Part shown: positions 25,953 through 34,449 of the stretch, piece after piece | Layout of the letters: every line of letters starts with the position of its first letter | Numbering within the stretch: the stretch's first letter is position 1 | Assembly: GCA_963713355.1 (NCBI GenBank) | Contig: CAVQLK010000006.1 | Span: 1,426,001 to 1,490,000 of the forward strand | Origin: FEN-1219 sp963713355 | Lineage (GTDB): Bacteria; Pseudomonadota; Gammaproteobacteria; Steroidobacterales; Rariloculaceae | Reading direction: 5' to 3' | Length of the DNA stretch: 64,000 bases | The notes under the pieces: generated by a model | Seen by the model: only the letters and a program-made list of their open reading frames with translations | Database searches by the model: none | Told to the model about the DNA's origin: nothing | Program-made: the position numbers and the translations under genes

Positions 25953-26240
25953 TCAGGTGCAGTCGATGTTGACGGTCGTTGGCTGCGCGAGGCTGAAGAT
26001 TTGCACTTTCTTCTGCGACGGCGGTTGGCATTCGGCTGTGAATCGGCCGGCGGGCAACCGCACCTGGAACGGCCCGCCCGCGAGCTCGCCGACTTGATTG
26101 CCGGCCCCGTCCTTGATGATGACCTTCGCGCCCGTGGGCGTCACCGTGCCCTGGACGACGTCGGCGGCGGCGGCGCCGGCGCCGAGGCATGCGGCCGCCG
26201 TCAAGAGCAGCCACGGTCGGCGGCAAGGGGGTCGTCTCAT
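25953..26240 (-). CDS. Small secreted PEGA-like protein
   Basis: 95 residues from ATG 26240, set by AGGAG about 7 bases upstream. Signal peptide with a twin Arg-rich start, ending AAAA, then a beta-rich domain of about 65 residues (GTVTPTGAKVIIKDGAGNQ, GGPFQVRLPAGRFTAEC) resembling a PEGA or carboxypeptidase-regulatory-like fold. Two Cys could pair. First gene of a two-gene unit with the membrane protein at 24903. Function unknown. Confidence 0.55.
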   Translation of the reverse strand: MRRPPCRRPWLLLTAAACLGAGAAAADVVQGTVTPTGAKVIIKDGAGNQVGELAGGPFQVRLPAGRFTAECQPPSQKKVQIFSLAQPTTVNIDCT

Positions 26241-26394
26241 CGCACAGTCTCCTGACTCATGTTTCCGCGGAGCGCCCGTCTGCGGGGATCGCGCGCCCCG
26301 AAGCTTAGCATTCACGCGCCGCGCAAGGCCGCATTGCCGCGTGGGAACCAATTCGGGCAACCTACCTCTGACGGAGTTTCGGCGGGATATCCCC

Positions 26395-26661
26395 ATGGCG
26401 ACGGGTTGGGCGCGCGAAGGCGCCGTACAGGATCAAATCGACGACACGGTCAAGGATGGCGTCCGGCGCGCCAAGAGCCGGATTCCGCACGGGCCGAGCG
26501 CGACGCATTGCCAAGGTTGCGGCGAGCCGATCCCCGAGCCGCGCCGCGCGGCTCTTCCGGGCGTGCGGCTATGCATTGCGTGTCAGGAGAAGGCCGATGC
26601 CGACGTGCGGCACTTCAGCGGGTACAACCGGCGCGGCAGCAAGGACAGCCAGCTGCGCTGA
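26395..26661 (+). CDS. DksA/TraR family C4 zinc-finger protein, YbiI-like
   Basis: 88 residues. ATGWAREGAVQDQIDDTVKDG at the N-terminus and a four-cysteine finger, CQGCGEPIPEPRR with the second pair CIAC, as in YbiI/TraR-type short DksA relatives. The long coiled coil of true DksA is missing. Members may bind RNA polymerase through the secondary channel, but for YbiI-like proteins this is unproven. Divergent from the PEGA-like gene. Convergent with the DUF1552 gene, with a short tandem repeat between. Confidence 0.85.
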   Translation: MATGWAREGAVQDQIDDTVKDGVRRAKSRIPHGPSATHCQGCGEPIPEPRRAALPGVRLCIACQEKADADVRHFSGYNRRGSKDSQLR

Positions 26662-26663
26662 GC

Positions 26664-26701
26664 GACGGTCTAGACGGCCGACGACGGTCTAGACGGCCGA
26701 C
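26664..26701. repeat. Perfect 19-bp tandem duplication
   Basis: GACGGTCTAGACGGCCGAC occurs twice in a row (26664-26682, 26683-26701). Each unit holds the palindrome GTCTAGAC. The second copy contains the last codons and the TAG stop of the DUF1552 gene on the minus strand, so the duplication copied the 3' end of that gene. Confidence 0.9.
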
Positions 26702-28047
26702 AGGTAATCCGGCGAAAGCCTTCCCGTGCTGTCGCCGATCGCCGCGACGCCGACGCCGACCTTGTCGAGGACCGTCAGCAGCAAGTTCGTCATCGGCGTG
26801 CCGCTCGGATATGCGACGTGCTGCCCGGCCTTGATGCTGCCGCCGAGCTTGCCGAGGAGCACGCACGGTAAGTCCGTGTGCTGGTGCAGATTGCCGTCGC
26901 CCATGCCGCCGCCGTACACGAGCAAGCTCTGATCGAGCAGCGTGCCGTCGCCGTCGGGCGTCGTCCGCATCTTCTCGGCGAGATACCCGAGCAGGGACAC
27001 GTGGTAAGCGTCGATCTTCGTCTTCTTCTCGATCAACCCGGCGTCGTCGCGATGATGCGAGGCCGCATGATGCTGATCGGGCACGCCGATGTGCGGGTAG
27101 GGCCGGTTGCTGACCTCGCGCGCGAGAATCATGCTGAAGACGCGCGTCGTGTCCGTTCGAAACGCGAGCAGCTGAAGGTCGAGCATGAGCTTCGCGTAGT
27201 CGTCGAACGACGCGGGTATGCCGAGCGGCCGCTCCGGGAGCTCCACGTCGCCGTGCGATTCGGTCTCGGCCGCGCCGATGCGTTGCTCGATCTCGCGCAC
27301 GGAGTCCAAGTACTCGGCGAGCTTGGTGCGATCGCTGCCGCCGACGGACGCTGCGAGCCGGTTCGCCTCGGCACGCACGGAATCGAGAATGCTCGCCGTC
27401 TTGCGCGTGCGCTCCGTGCGCTCGGCGCCCGTGCCGCCGTCGCCGAACAGCCGCTCGAACACGACGCGCGGGTGGTTCTCGGTCAGGTTCGGTGTCGTCT
27501 CGTTGCGCCACGAAACCGTGTTCACGTAGAAGCAGTCGCCGGAGTCGCACGCGCTCTGCGTCGCCGTGTCGACGGCGAGCTCGAGCGAGCGCACGGGCGT
27601 ATGGAGCCCAAGCACGTCGGCTGCGAGCTGGTCCGCCGTCGTCGCGAGCTTGACCTCGACGCCGGGCTGTGTGCGGTCGTAGGCGTGCACACCCGTGAGC
27701 CAGGCGGCCGACGAGCGCGGATGATCGCCGGTGCCGTCGCCGAAGTTGTTCGCTTGCGCATGATCGAGGCCGCTGACGACCGTCAGGTACGAGCGTAGCG
27801 GGGCGAGCGGCTTCAGCACGGGCGAGAATTCGAACGCCGCCCCGGTGCCGGACAGCTTGAAGGTCTTGTGGACGATGCCGTTGCCGACGTAGACGAAGCC
27901 GAGCCGCGGCGTCCAAGGCCCGCTGGCCGCGAACGCCGGCGTCATCGCATCGAGTAGAGGCAGCGCGAGGGTTGCGCCAAGGCCGCGCAGGAATGTGCGG
28001 CGAGGCAGCGCCTTGCGGCTGACGAACGTGCCTGTCTGAAGCTTCAT
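26689..28047 (-). CDS. DUF1552 Tat-exported protein (module 2)
   Basis: 452 residues. Twin-arginine signal (PRRTFLRGLGATLALPLLDA), then DUF1552: RLGFVYVGNGIVHKTF, LTVVSGLDHAQA, VEVKLATTADQLAAD, PRVVFERLFGDGG and the C-terminal DQSLLVYGGGMGDGNLHQHTD. Compared with the module 1 protein it has the longer PRVVFERLFG version of the family. Its ATG overlaps the stop of the DUF1592 gene by 4 bases (ATGA), so translation is coupled. Likely acts with the cytochrome in the periplasm; activity unknown. Confidence 0.88.
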   Translation of the reverse strand: MKLQTGTFVSRKALPRRTFLRGLGATLALPLLDAMTPAFAASGPWTPRLGFVYVGNGIVHKTFKLSGTGAAFEFSPVLKPLAPLRSYLTVVSGLDHAQANNFGDGTGDHPRSSAAWLTGVHAYDRTQPGVEVKLATTADQLAADVLGLHTPVRSLELAVDTATQSACDSGDCFYVNTVSWRNETTPNLTENHPRVVFERLFGDGGTGAERTERTRKTASILDSVRAEANRLAASVGGSDRTKLAEYLDSVREIEQRIGAAETESHGDVELPERPLGIPASFDDYAKLMLDLQLLAFRTDTTRVFSMILAREVSNRPYPHIGVPDQHHAASHHRDDAGLIEKKTKIDAYHVSLLGYLAEKMRTTPDGDGTLLDQSLLVYGGGMGDGNLHQHTDLPCVLLGKLGGSIKAGQHVAYPSGTPMTNLLLTVLDKVGVGVAAIGDSTGRLSPDYLSAV

Positions 28048-30389
28048 GGCTCGTCCTCTTTCGCGGCGCGGCCGGCCCGCATCTGGAACGGCACGCTCGC
28101 GACGATCCCCTCAACAATAGCGGAAAACTCGTAATTTCGCGTGGCCGCCGTGCGGACCACGGCTCGCACGGCCGGCGCATCGTAGTACTGCACGTTCCGT
28201 CCCAAGGCATACATCATGAGCTTTTCCGTGAGCGCGCTCACGAACAGCTCGGGACGAGCCGTCAGCATCGCTTGCACGCCCTCGGGGCCGTCGACGACGC
28301 GGCCGTCCGGGAGCTCGCTGGCCGCTTCGATCGGCGCGCCGGCGTCCTCGTCGCGCCAGCGGCCGACGGCGTCGAAGTGCTCGAGGGCGAAGCCGATGGG
28401 GTCCATCTTCGCGTGGCAGCCCGCGCAGGCCGGATTCGCGCGATGGCGGACCATCGCCTCGCGCAGAGTCAGCGGCGCGCCGTCGGCGGCGTCCTCGGTC
28501 GCGAGCGACGGCACGTCCGGCGGTGGCGGGGGCGGGGGCGAGGCGAGCAGGTTGTCGAGCACGTACTTGCCGCGCAGCACAGGCGACGTGCGCGCCGCGT
28601 ACGACGTCACGGTCAGGATGCTGCCTTGTCCTAAGAGGCCGGCACGGCGGCTGTCCGGCCCGAGCTCGACGCGTCGGAAATAACTGCCCTGCACGTGCGG
28701 GAGCCCATAGTGCTTCGCGAGCCGCTCGTTGACGAACGTGTGCTTCGCCGTCAAGAGCTCGAGCACGCTGCCGCCGCTGCGAAAGACGCTGTCGACGAAC
28801 AGCTCCGTCTCGCGCTCGAGCGCCGTGCGTAGCGACGGGTCGTGGTCGGGAAACAGAAAGATGTCGGGGTCCTTGACCGCAACGTCGCGCAAGAACAGCC
28901 ACTGCGCCGCGAAGTTCGTGACCATGGCTTCCGAGCGCGGATCGGCGAGCATGCGTTGCACGTGCGTGCGCAGCACATCGGGCTCGCGCAGGGAGCCGCG
29001 CTCGGCGGCCGCGAGCAGCTCGTCGTCGGGGATGCTGCTCCAGAGGAAGAATGACAGTCGCGACGCGAGCTCGATGTCGCTGACGGCGAACGCGCCTGCG
29101 TCCGTGCTCTCGCGCTCGATGCGGTACAGGAACTGCGGGCTCACGAGCAGGCGCTCGAGCGCGAACTGAACTCCCGTATCGAAGCTGCCTTCGGCGCGGC
29201 CGAGCTCGTAAAACGGCATGAGGTCCGCGACGTCAGCGTCGGTGACGGGACGGCGGTACGCGCGGCGCGCGAGCGTGCGCACGATATCGTCGGCGCACAG
29301 CTTTTCCGCGTCCTCGGCGGCGGAGCTTGGAGTGCAAACGAAGATGCGCTCGCGGCTTGGGGTTTCCCCGGGCCCGGTCGCGGAGTACGGCCCGCGAAGC
29401 GTGGCCATAGCGATCGCCGGCAGCGTGCCGCGGCCGCGCATGCGGTCGCGCCTGACGCCTTCGTGGAGCGCCTCGGAGCGCTCGACGAACGTGATGCCGA
29501 CGAGGTGCGGCCCGGCCGAAAGCGGCGCGCGGAACGTCACTTGCTCGCTGCTGCGGCGCGGGACGCCGGGCTGCGGCTCCGGCGTGACCACGGTCGCGAC
29601 GGCGACGCGCAGGCCGTCGACGCTGAGCTCGATCTCGTGCGGCTCCGGAACGCGTTCGGCCGTCTCGAGCTCGACGACGTACTCGGCGTCGAGCGGTAGA
29701 TAAGTGCTGATCGCGAGCCCGCCGCGCGTGCCGAACGACAGGCCGTCGACACGTTCGTCCTGAGGCTGCTGCTCCGAGAGCTGATGGATGTTGACCATGA
29801 CCGGCGCGCGAAGATCGCCGACGGCGAGCCGCGCGATCTTCTGCGCGGCCGCGATGTAGCGCTCCATGACGACGGGAGAGACGAACAGGAGATCGGCGAT
29901 GTTGTCGAAGCCGCTCGCCGCGTTGTCGGCCGGCAGCAGCAGCTCGAAATCGAGCTCGGCAGGCAAGTCGTCTAGCGCGAGCAGATCGCGGATTGCGTTG
30001 CGGTACTCGGTGCGCGTCAGGCGCCGAAACGCCGGCAGCTCGCCGGGCTGCGGTGCTGCCGCGGCGCCGGCGTCGAGCTCGGCCTCGAGGAATGCCGCTG
30101 CGCGCTCGTATTCGTCATGCTGCGGCCGCGGGCCGTCGGGCGGCATCTCCTCGGTGCGAAGCTTGCGGACGATTTTTTCCCAGTGCTCGGAATCTGCGGC
30201 AATGCCTTCGACTGAGGTTGGGTCGATGACGAGCTCGGCCGTGAAGTCCGTCGGGTTATGGCAATCGGTGCAGTAACGGCCGAGGAGGTCGCGCGTCGTT
30301 GCCGCGTCGCCTCGCGCAACGCCAAACCACCAGGCTGCCCCGAGAGCCAAGGGAATAACTGCCGCGAGGCCGAGGTCGTAACGCCGCAT
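28044..30389 (-). CDS. DUF1592 diheme c-type cytochrome (module 2)
   Basis: 781 residues from ATG 30389; a GTG six bases upstream is also possible. The gene is intact and the best reference for the two damaged copies in this window. N-terminal anchor (about 8-25), haem motif CTDCH (Cys40), DUF1587 (RLTRTEYRNAIRDLLALDD), a jelly-roll-like middle segment, DUF1595 (CADDIVRTLARRAYRRPVTD), DUF1592 (SRLSFFLWSSIPDDELLAAA), DUF1588 with the second haem motif CAGCH, and DUF1585. A membrane-tethered periplasmic diheme protein of unknown electron donor and acceptor. Divergent from the ankyrin gene at 30525 across 135 bases. Confidence 0.9.
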   Translation of the reverse strand: MRRYDLGLAAVIPLALGAAWWFGVARGDAATTRDLLGRYCTDCHNPTDFTAELVIDPTSVEGIAADSEHWEKIVRKLRTEEMPPDGPRPQHDEYERAAAFLEAELDAGAAAAPQPGELPAFRRLTRTEYRNAIRDLLALDDLPAELDFELLLPADNAASGFDNIADLLFVSPVVMERYIAAAQKIARLAVGDLRAPVMVNIHQLSEQQPQDERVDGLSFGTRGGLAISTYLPLDAEYVVELETAERVPEPHEIELSVDGLRVAVATVVTPEPQPGVPRRSSEQVTFRAPLSAGPHLVGITFVERSEALHEGVRRDRMRGRGTLPAIAMATLRGPYSATGPGETPSRERIFVCTPSSAAEDAEKLCADDIVRTLARRAYRRPVTDADVADLMPFYELGRAEGSFDTGVQFALERLLVSPQFLYRIERESTDAGAFAVSDIELASRLSFFLWSSIPDDELLAAAERGSLREPDVLRTHVQRMLADPRSEAMVTNFAAQWLFLRDVAVKDPDIFLFPDHDPSLRTALERETELFVDSVFRSGGSVLELLTAKHTFVNERLAKHYGLPHVQGSYFRRVELGPDSRRAGLLGQGSILTVTSYAARTSPVLRGKYVLDNLLASPPPPPPPDVPSLATEDAADGAPLTLREAMVRHRANPACAGCHAKMDPIGFALEHFDAVGRWRDEDAGAPIEAASELPDGRVVDGPEGVQAMLTARPELFVSALTEKLMMYALGRNVQYYDAPAVRAVVRTAATRNYEFSAIVEGIVASVPFQMRAGRAAKEDEP

Positions 30390-30524
30390 GAGCACCTGAA
30401 TTGCGCCTTCCGAGCAACTGAGGATAGGAGGTTCCAGCGCCGCTTGCTACGGCGGGGCCCCCGCATGGCCGGCGCCGCGCGCCGAGCGTATATTCGAGCA
30501 ACGCACGGGCTCTGGGGGTAAGGC

Positions 30525-32105
30525 ATGCGTCGATCGTTCGTCATGGTGATTGCGTGCGGCTTGCCGCTCGCAGCCACGGGAACGCCGCTCATCGATGCCG
30601 TGAAGCGTCACGATGCCGCGGCCGTCAGCGCGCTGCTCGATCACGGCGCCGAAGTCGATGCTGCCGAGGCCGACGGCACGACGGCGCTGCACTGGGCTGC
30701 GCAGCTCGACGACGCCGCCAGCGTCACGCGGTTGCTCGATGCGGGAGCCGATGCGTCGGCCGCGAACCGCTTCGAGGTCACGCCGCTCGAGCTTGCCGCC
30801 AACAACGGTAATGCGGCGATCGTCGCGAGCCTGCTCGCAACCGGCGCTGATGCGAATGCGCGGTCGCGCGAGGGCCAAACGCCGCTGATGAGCGCGGCGC
30901 TGAACGGCCGCATTGGAGCAGTGGAAGCGCTGCTCGCGCGCGGCGCCGACGTTCATGCGGCCGAGACCTATCGCGGGCAGACGGCTCTCATGCTCGCAGC
31001 CGGCGAGGGCAACGTCGAAGCGATGCGCGCGCTGATCGCCGCCGGCGCCAGCGTCGCCGCGCAGTCGAAGTCCGGCTTCACACCGTTGCTGTTCGCGGTG
31101 CGCAACGCCGAGCTCGACGCGGTTCGTCTACTGCTCGAGAACGGCGCCGACGTCGACGATCTCGCGCCCGACGGCACGAGCGCGCTGAACGTTGCCATTC
31201 TCAATGCGTTCTACGAGGTCGCGTCCGTGCTCTTGGAGTACGGCGCAAATCCGAATTTGCCCGATGCTCGGGCATCGCCGTTGCACACGATCGCGTGGCT
31301 GCGCAAGCCGGGCGCCACCGACCGCGCCGGAGGAACCGGCGAGCTCGCGACATCGGCCCCGCGGCCGACGGGCAAGGTCACGAGCCTCGAGCTTGCCTCC
31401 CAGCTGCTCGAGCGGGGGGCTGAACCCAACATGCGCGTCGATTGGCAGGAGATCAAATTCGAGCCGCTCGGCGGCACGGCTCGCAATCCGCCGGACCTGT
31501 TCCTCGGCCGGCACCTGCTCACGTACAACGGTGCGACGGCGTTCTACGTGGCGGCCAAGAACGGCGATCACGAGTACATGCGGCTGCTTGCCGAGAGGGG
31601 CGCCGATCCGTCGATCACGAACCGCTTCGGCGTCACGCCGCTGATGGTCGCGGCCGGGCTCGACACGTGGGAGGGCGAGACGCCGGGCCCGCATACGGGG
31701 CTGCCGGAAGCGGAGCGGTTGAAGGCCGTGGCGCTGGCAATCGAGCTCGGCAACGACGTCAACGCCGTCGCCGACTTCGGCGACTTCGCGATGACGGGCG
31801 AGCCCGAGTACACACTGCTGTATTACCCGCACAATTTGCGCGAGCTCCAGGCGCTCGGCACGGGCGACCCGCGCTGGAGCGGCAGCACCGCGCTGCACGG
31901 CTCGATCATCTCGAACCAACCGTCGATCGTGCAGTACCTCGTCGACCACGGCGCCGACATCGATGCGAAGACGGAGACCGGCTGGACCGCGCTGATGATG
32001 ACGCGCGGCGTGTTCCTAGCGAACACGGGCCGGCTATTCCCGGTCGCCGAGGCAATCTTGATGAAAGCGCATGCGGAGCGCGAAGCGCGCACCGCGGCGA
32101 ACTGA
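30525..32105 (+). CDS. Exported ankyrin repeat protein (Ank C, module 2)
   Basis: 526 residues. Short signal peptide (about 1-19, ending AATG), then about eleven ankyrin repeats starting with LIDAVKRHDAAAVSALLDHG, several in near-consensus form (GADANARSREGQTPLMSAAL). A non-repeat insert at about 255-320 precedes the second repeat block, as in the other ankyrins here. A TATATT -10-like box lies at 30489-30494 and GGGGGTAAGG precedes the ATG. It reads away from the DUF1592/DUF1552 pair and shares its control region, so the set is probably coregulated. Scaffold or chaperone role inferred. Confidence 0.86.
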   Translation: MRRSFVMVIACGLPLAATGTPLIDAVKRHDAAAVSALLDHGAEVDAAEADGTTALHWAAQLDDAASVTRLLDAGADASAANRFEVTPLELAANNGNAAIVASLLATGADANARSREGQTPLMSAALNGRIGAVEALLARGADVHAAETYRGQTALMLAAGEGNVEAMRALIAAGASVAAQSKSGFTPLLFAVRNAELDAVRLLLENGADVDDLAPDGTSALNVAILNAFYEVASVLLEYGANPNLPDARASPLHTIAWLRKPGATDRAGGTGELATSAPRPTGKVTSLELASQLLERGAEPNMRVDWQEIKFEPLGGTARNPPDLFLGRHLLTYNGATAFYVAAKNGDHEYMRLLAERGADPSITNRFGVTPLMVAAGLDTWEGETPGPHTGLPEAERLKAVALAIELGNDVNAVADFGDFAMTGEPEYTLLYYPHNLRELQALGTGDPRWSGSTALHGSIISNQPSIVQYLVDHGADIDAKTETGWTALMMTRGVFLANTGRLFPVAEAILMKAHAEREARTAAN

Positions 32106-32817
32106 CCGCTCGGCGTTGATCCCTTTTGCTTCACGCCTTTCCGCATGGCTCGGCGCGCGTGAAGCCGGGACGCTCGCGGCGCTGCTGCTCGCCGCGGCCG
32201 GTGCGTGGATGTTCATGGAGCTCGCCGACGAGGTGCTCGAGGGCGAGACGACGTCGATCGACGAGCGGCTGCTGCTCGGTCTGCGCTCGCCGAACGATAC
32301 GAGCGATCCTATCGGACCCTCATGGGTCGAGGATATCGCGCGCGACGTGACGGGCTTGGGCGGCGCCGGCATTCTGACGCTGCTCACGCTCGCGTCGGCC
32401 GGTTTCCTCGTTCTTCAGCGAAGCACTCACCTTGCGGCGTACCTGCTCGCGGCCGTCGCAAGCGGAGCGATCGTCAGCACCCTGCTCAAGTTCGGCTTCG
32501 ATCGGCCGAGGCCGGACCTCGTCCCGCACGGTCAGATCGTCTATACGAGCAGTTTTCCGAGCGGTCATTCCATGCTGTCCGCCGTCGTCTTCCTGACGCT
32601 GGGCGCGCTGCTCGCGAGTGGCCAGACAAACCGGCGCATGCATGTCTATCTGATCGGCCTCGCGACGTTCCTTACTCTGCTGATCGGCGTGAGCCGGGTG
32701 TATCTCGGGGTCCATTGGCCGACGGACGTGCTCGCCGGCTGGACGGCCGGCGCTGCCTGGGCGCTCCTCTGCTGGGGGCTCGCCGAGCGGTTGCGTCGCC
32801 GGGGCCGCATCGAATGA
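32071..32817 (+). CDS. PAP2 family membrane phosphatase
   Basis: Up to 248 residues. The ATG at 32071 overlaps the ankyrin gene by 35 bases, and a TTG at 32116 would avoid this; the start is unsure. Five to six transmembrane segments with the three PAP2 motifs: KFGFDRPRPD, SSFPSGHSM and SRVYLGVHWPTDVLAG, including both catalytic His. It dephosphorylates lipid phosphates such as undecaprenyl pyrophosphate or phosphatidic acid at the periplasmic face. Substrate not predictable. Coupled to the ankyrin gene by overlap but probably functionally separate. Confidence 0.88.
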   Translation: MRSAKRAPRRTDRSALIPFASRLSAWLGAREAGTLAALLLAAAGAWMFMELADEVLEGETTSIDERLLLGLRSPNDTSDPIGPSWVEDIARDVTGLGGAGILTLLTLASAGFLVLQRSTHLAAYLLAAVASGAIVSTLLKFGFDRPRPDLVPHGQIVYTSSFPSGHSMLSAVVFLTLGALLASGQTNRRMHVYLIGLATFLTLLIGVSRVYLGVHWPTDVLAGWTAGAAWALLCWGLAERLRRRGRIE

Positions 32818-32914
32818 GGCGGGCCGATGGCCCTTTGTTCTTCTAAAGGGACGCGCGGGTGAATCTCGGCTACTTTGCCGTCCGGCCCGGGGCTTTTCTC
32901 GGACTGGAAGAAAA

Positions 32915-34445
32915 ATGTCCTCTGAACAGTCAGCGCCAGGTACGGCTTCCACGGCTTCACCCGGAGCCAGCGGCCGCAGCAAACGCGGCCGCAGAGTCGC
33001 GATTTTTGCCCTGCTGGCGGTCGCGGTCGCCGGCGGTTACTACTGGTACCGAACCGCCTTCCAAGTCGAAGGTGACAAGCCTCTCGTGGTCACGACCACG
33101 TTCGGGGACGTCGAGAACGCCGTGGCGGCGTCCGGGACTCTGCAGCCGAGCAACACGGTTCCGGTCGGGGCGCAGGTCTCGGGCCAACTCAACAAGCTGC
33201 ACGTCAGGGTCGGCGACCAGGTCGAGACCGGACAGCTGCTGGGCGAAATCGACGCGCGCGTGCAGCGCAACAAGGTCGATTCGAGCCGAGCGAGCATCGC
33301 GTCCGCCGAAGCACAAATCGCGGCTCGCCGCGAAGCGCTACGTGCTGGCGGAAGCCAACTGGGAGCGCCAGCAGCGCTTGTGGGACGAGCAGGCGACGAG
33401 CAAGCAGGAGTATGACTCCGCGCGGAACAATCTCGCTTCGGCGCAGGCGAGCCTGACCCAGCAGGAGCAATCGATCATTCAGAGCAAGGCGACGCTCGCG
33501 ACCGACGAGACGCTGCTCGAGTACACGAAGATCTTCGCGCCGATCAGCGGCACGGTCGTCTCGATTGCGATGAAAGAAGGCACGACCCTGAACGCGACGC
33601 AGCAATCGCCGACGATCATGCAGATCGCGAATCTTTCGACGATGACCGTGGAGACCCAGATCTCGGAGGCCGACACAGGCAAGGTCTATCCCGGAATGGC
33701 CGTCTATTTCACGACGCTCGGAAGCGGCGGTCGCCGCTGGCACAGCACGCTGCGGCAGATCCTTCCAACGCCGACGGCAACGAACAACGTCGTGACATAC
33801 ACGGGGCTCTTCGACGTCGATAACAGCGACGGCGCGTTGTTGTCCGGCATGACGACGCAGGTCTACTTCGTCACCTCGGCTGCGCACGACGTGCTGACGG
33901 TGCCCGTCGGCGCGCTCGCGTTCGTCGACGCGCCCGGCGGCGGCGACGTTACGGCACGTACGGCAGGAGCAAGAAGCTCCGGAGCTACGCCCGGGGCGGC
34001 GAGCTGGCAGCCACAGGGGCAATCGAGCGGTGGGCCGAACGGTGCGCCCCCGGCCGGACGCGACCGCGTAGCGTTCGAAGACGGCGCGCTCGGCGGCGGC
34101 AGCCCTCCGAGCAGCTTCCCGCAGGCAGGCGACGCTCGGCGCAGAGGCACGGCCGATGCGGGCGTCCGGGCTGCGGCGCCGCGTCAGGCCAAGGTTCGCG
34201 TCGTGGCCGCAGACGGCTCGATTACCGAGCGAGGCGTCATGATCGGCGTGATGAGCCGCGTGACCGCGGAAGTGATTTCCGGCTTGACGGAAGGCGAGCA
34301 GGTCGTCGCGGGGATCGCACAGGCGGCAGCGCCGGCGGGCCCAGGCAACAACGGCAACAATAACTTCAACAACTTCAACAACAACAACTTCAATCGCGGC
34401 TTCCAGGGCGGAAACTTCCCCGGCGGCTTTCCGGGCGGGCGCTAA
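32915..34445 (+). CDS. MacA-like periplasmic adaptor (HlyD family), one frameshift
   Basis: About 509 residues after correcting one shift. N-terminal TM segment (about 28-46), lipoyl/barrel start (NAVAASGTLQPSNTVPVGAQ), hairpin with NWERQQRLWDEQATSKQEYD, return barrel (IFAPISGTVVSIAMKEGTTL), membrane-proximal domain and a Gly/Asn-rich tail. Reading moves from frame 2 to frame 3 at about 33320-33340 (after SIASAEAQIAA, before YVLAEANW), one base too many. The adaptor links the ABC transporter behind it to the outer membrane channel at 36484. A long Gly/Ser/Pro-rich insert near 345-425 is unusual. Stop is 4 bases before the ABC gene start. Confidence 0.8.
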
Positions 34446-34449
34446 TCCC

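Noticed and set aside
26615..28210. 531-codon minus-strand frame
   Set aside because: Shadow of the DUF1552/DUF1592 genes on the same strand, low-complexity Arg-rich translation.
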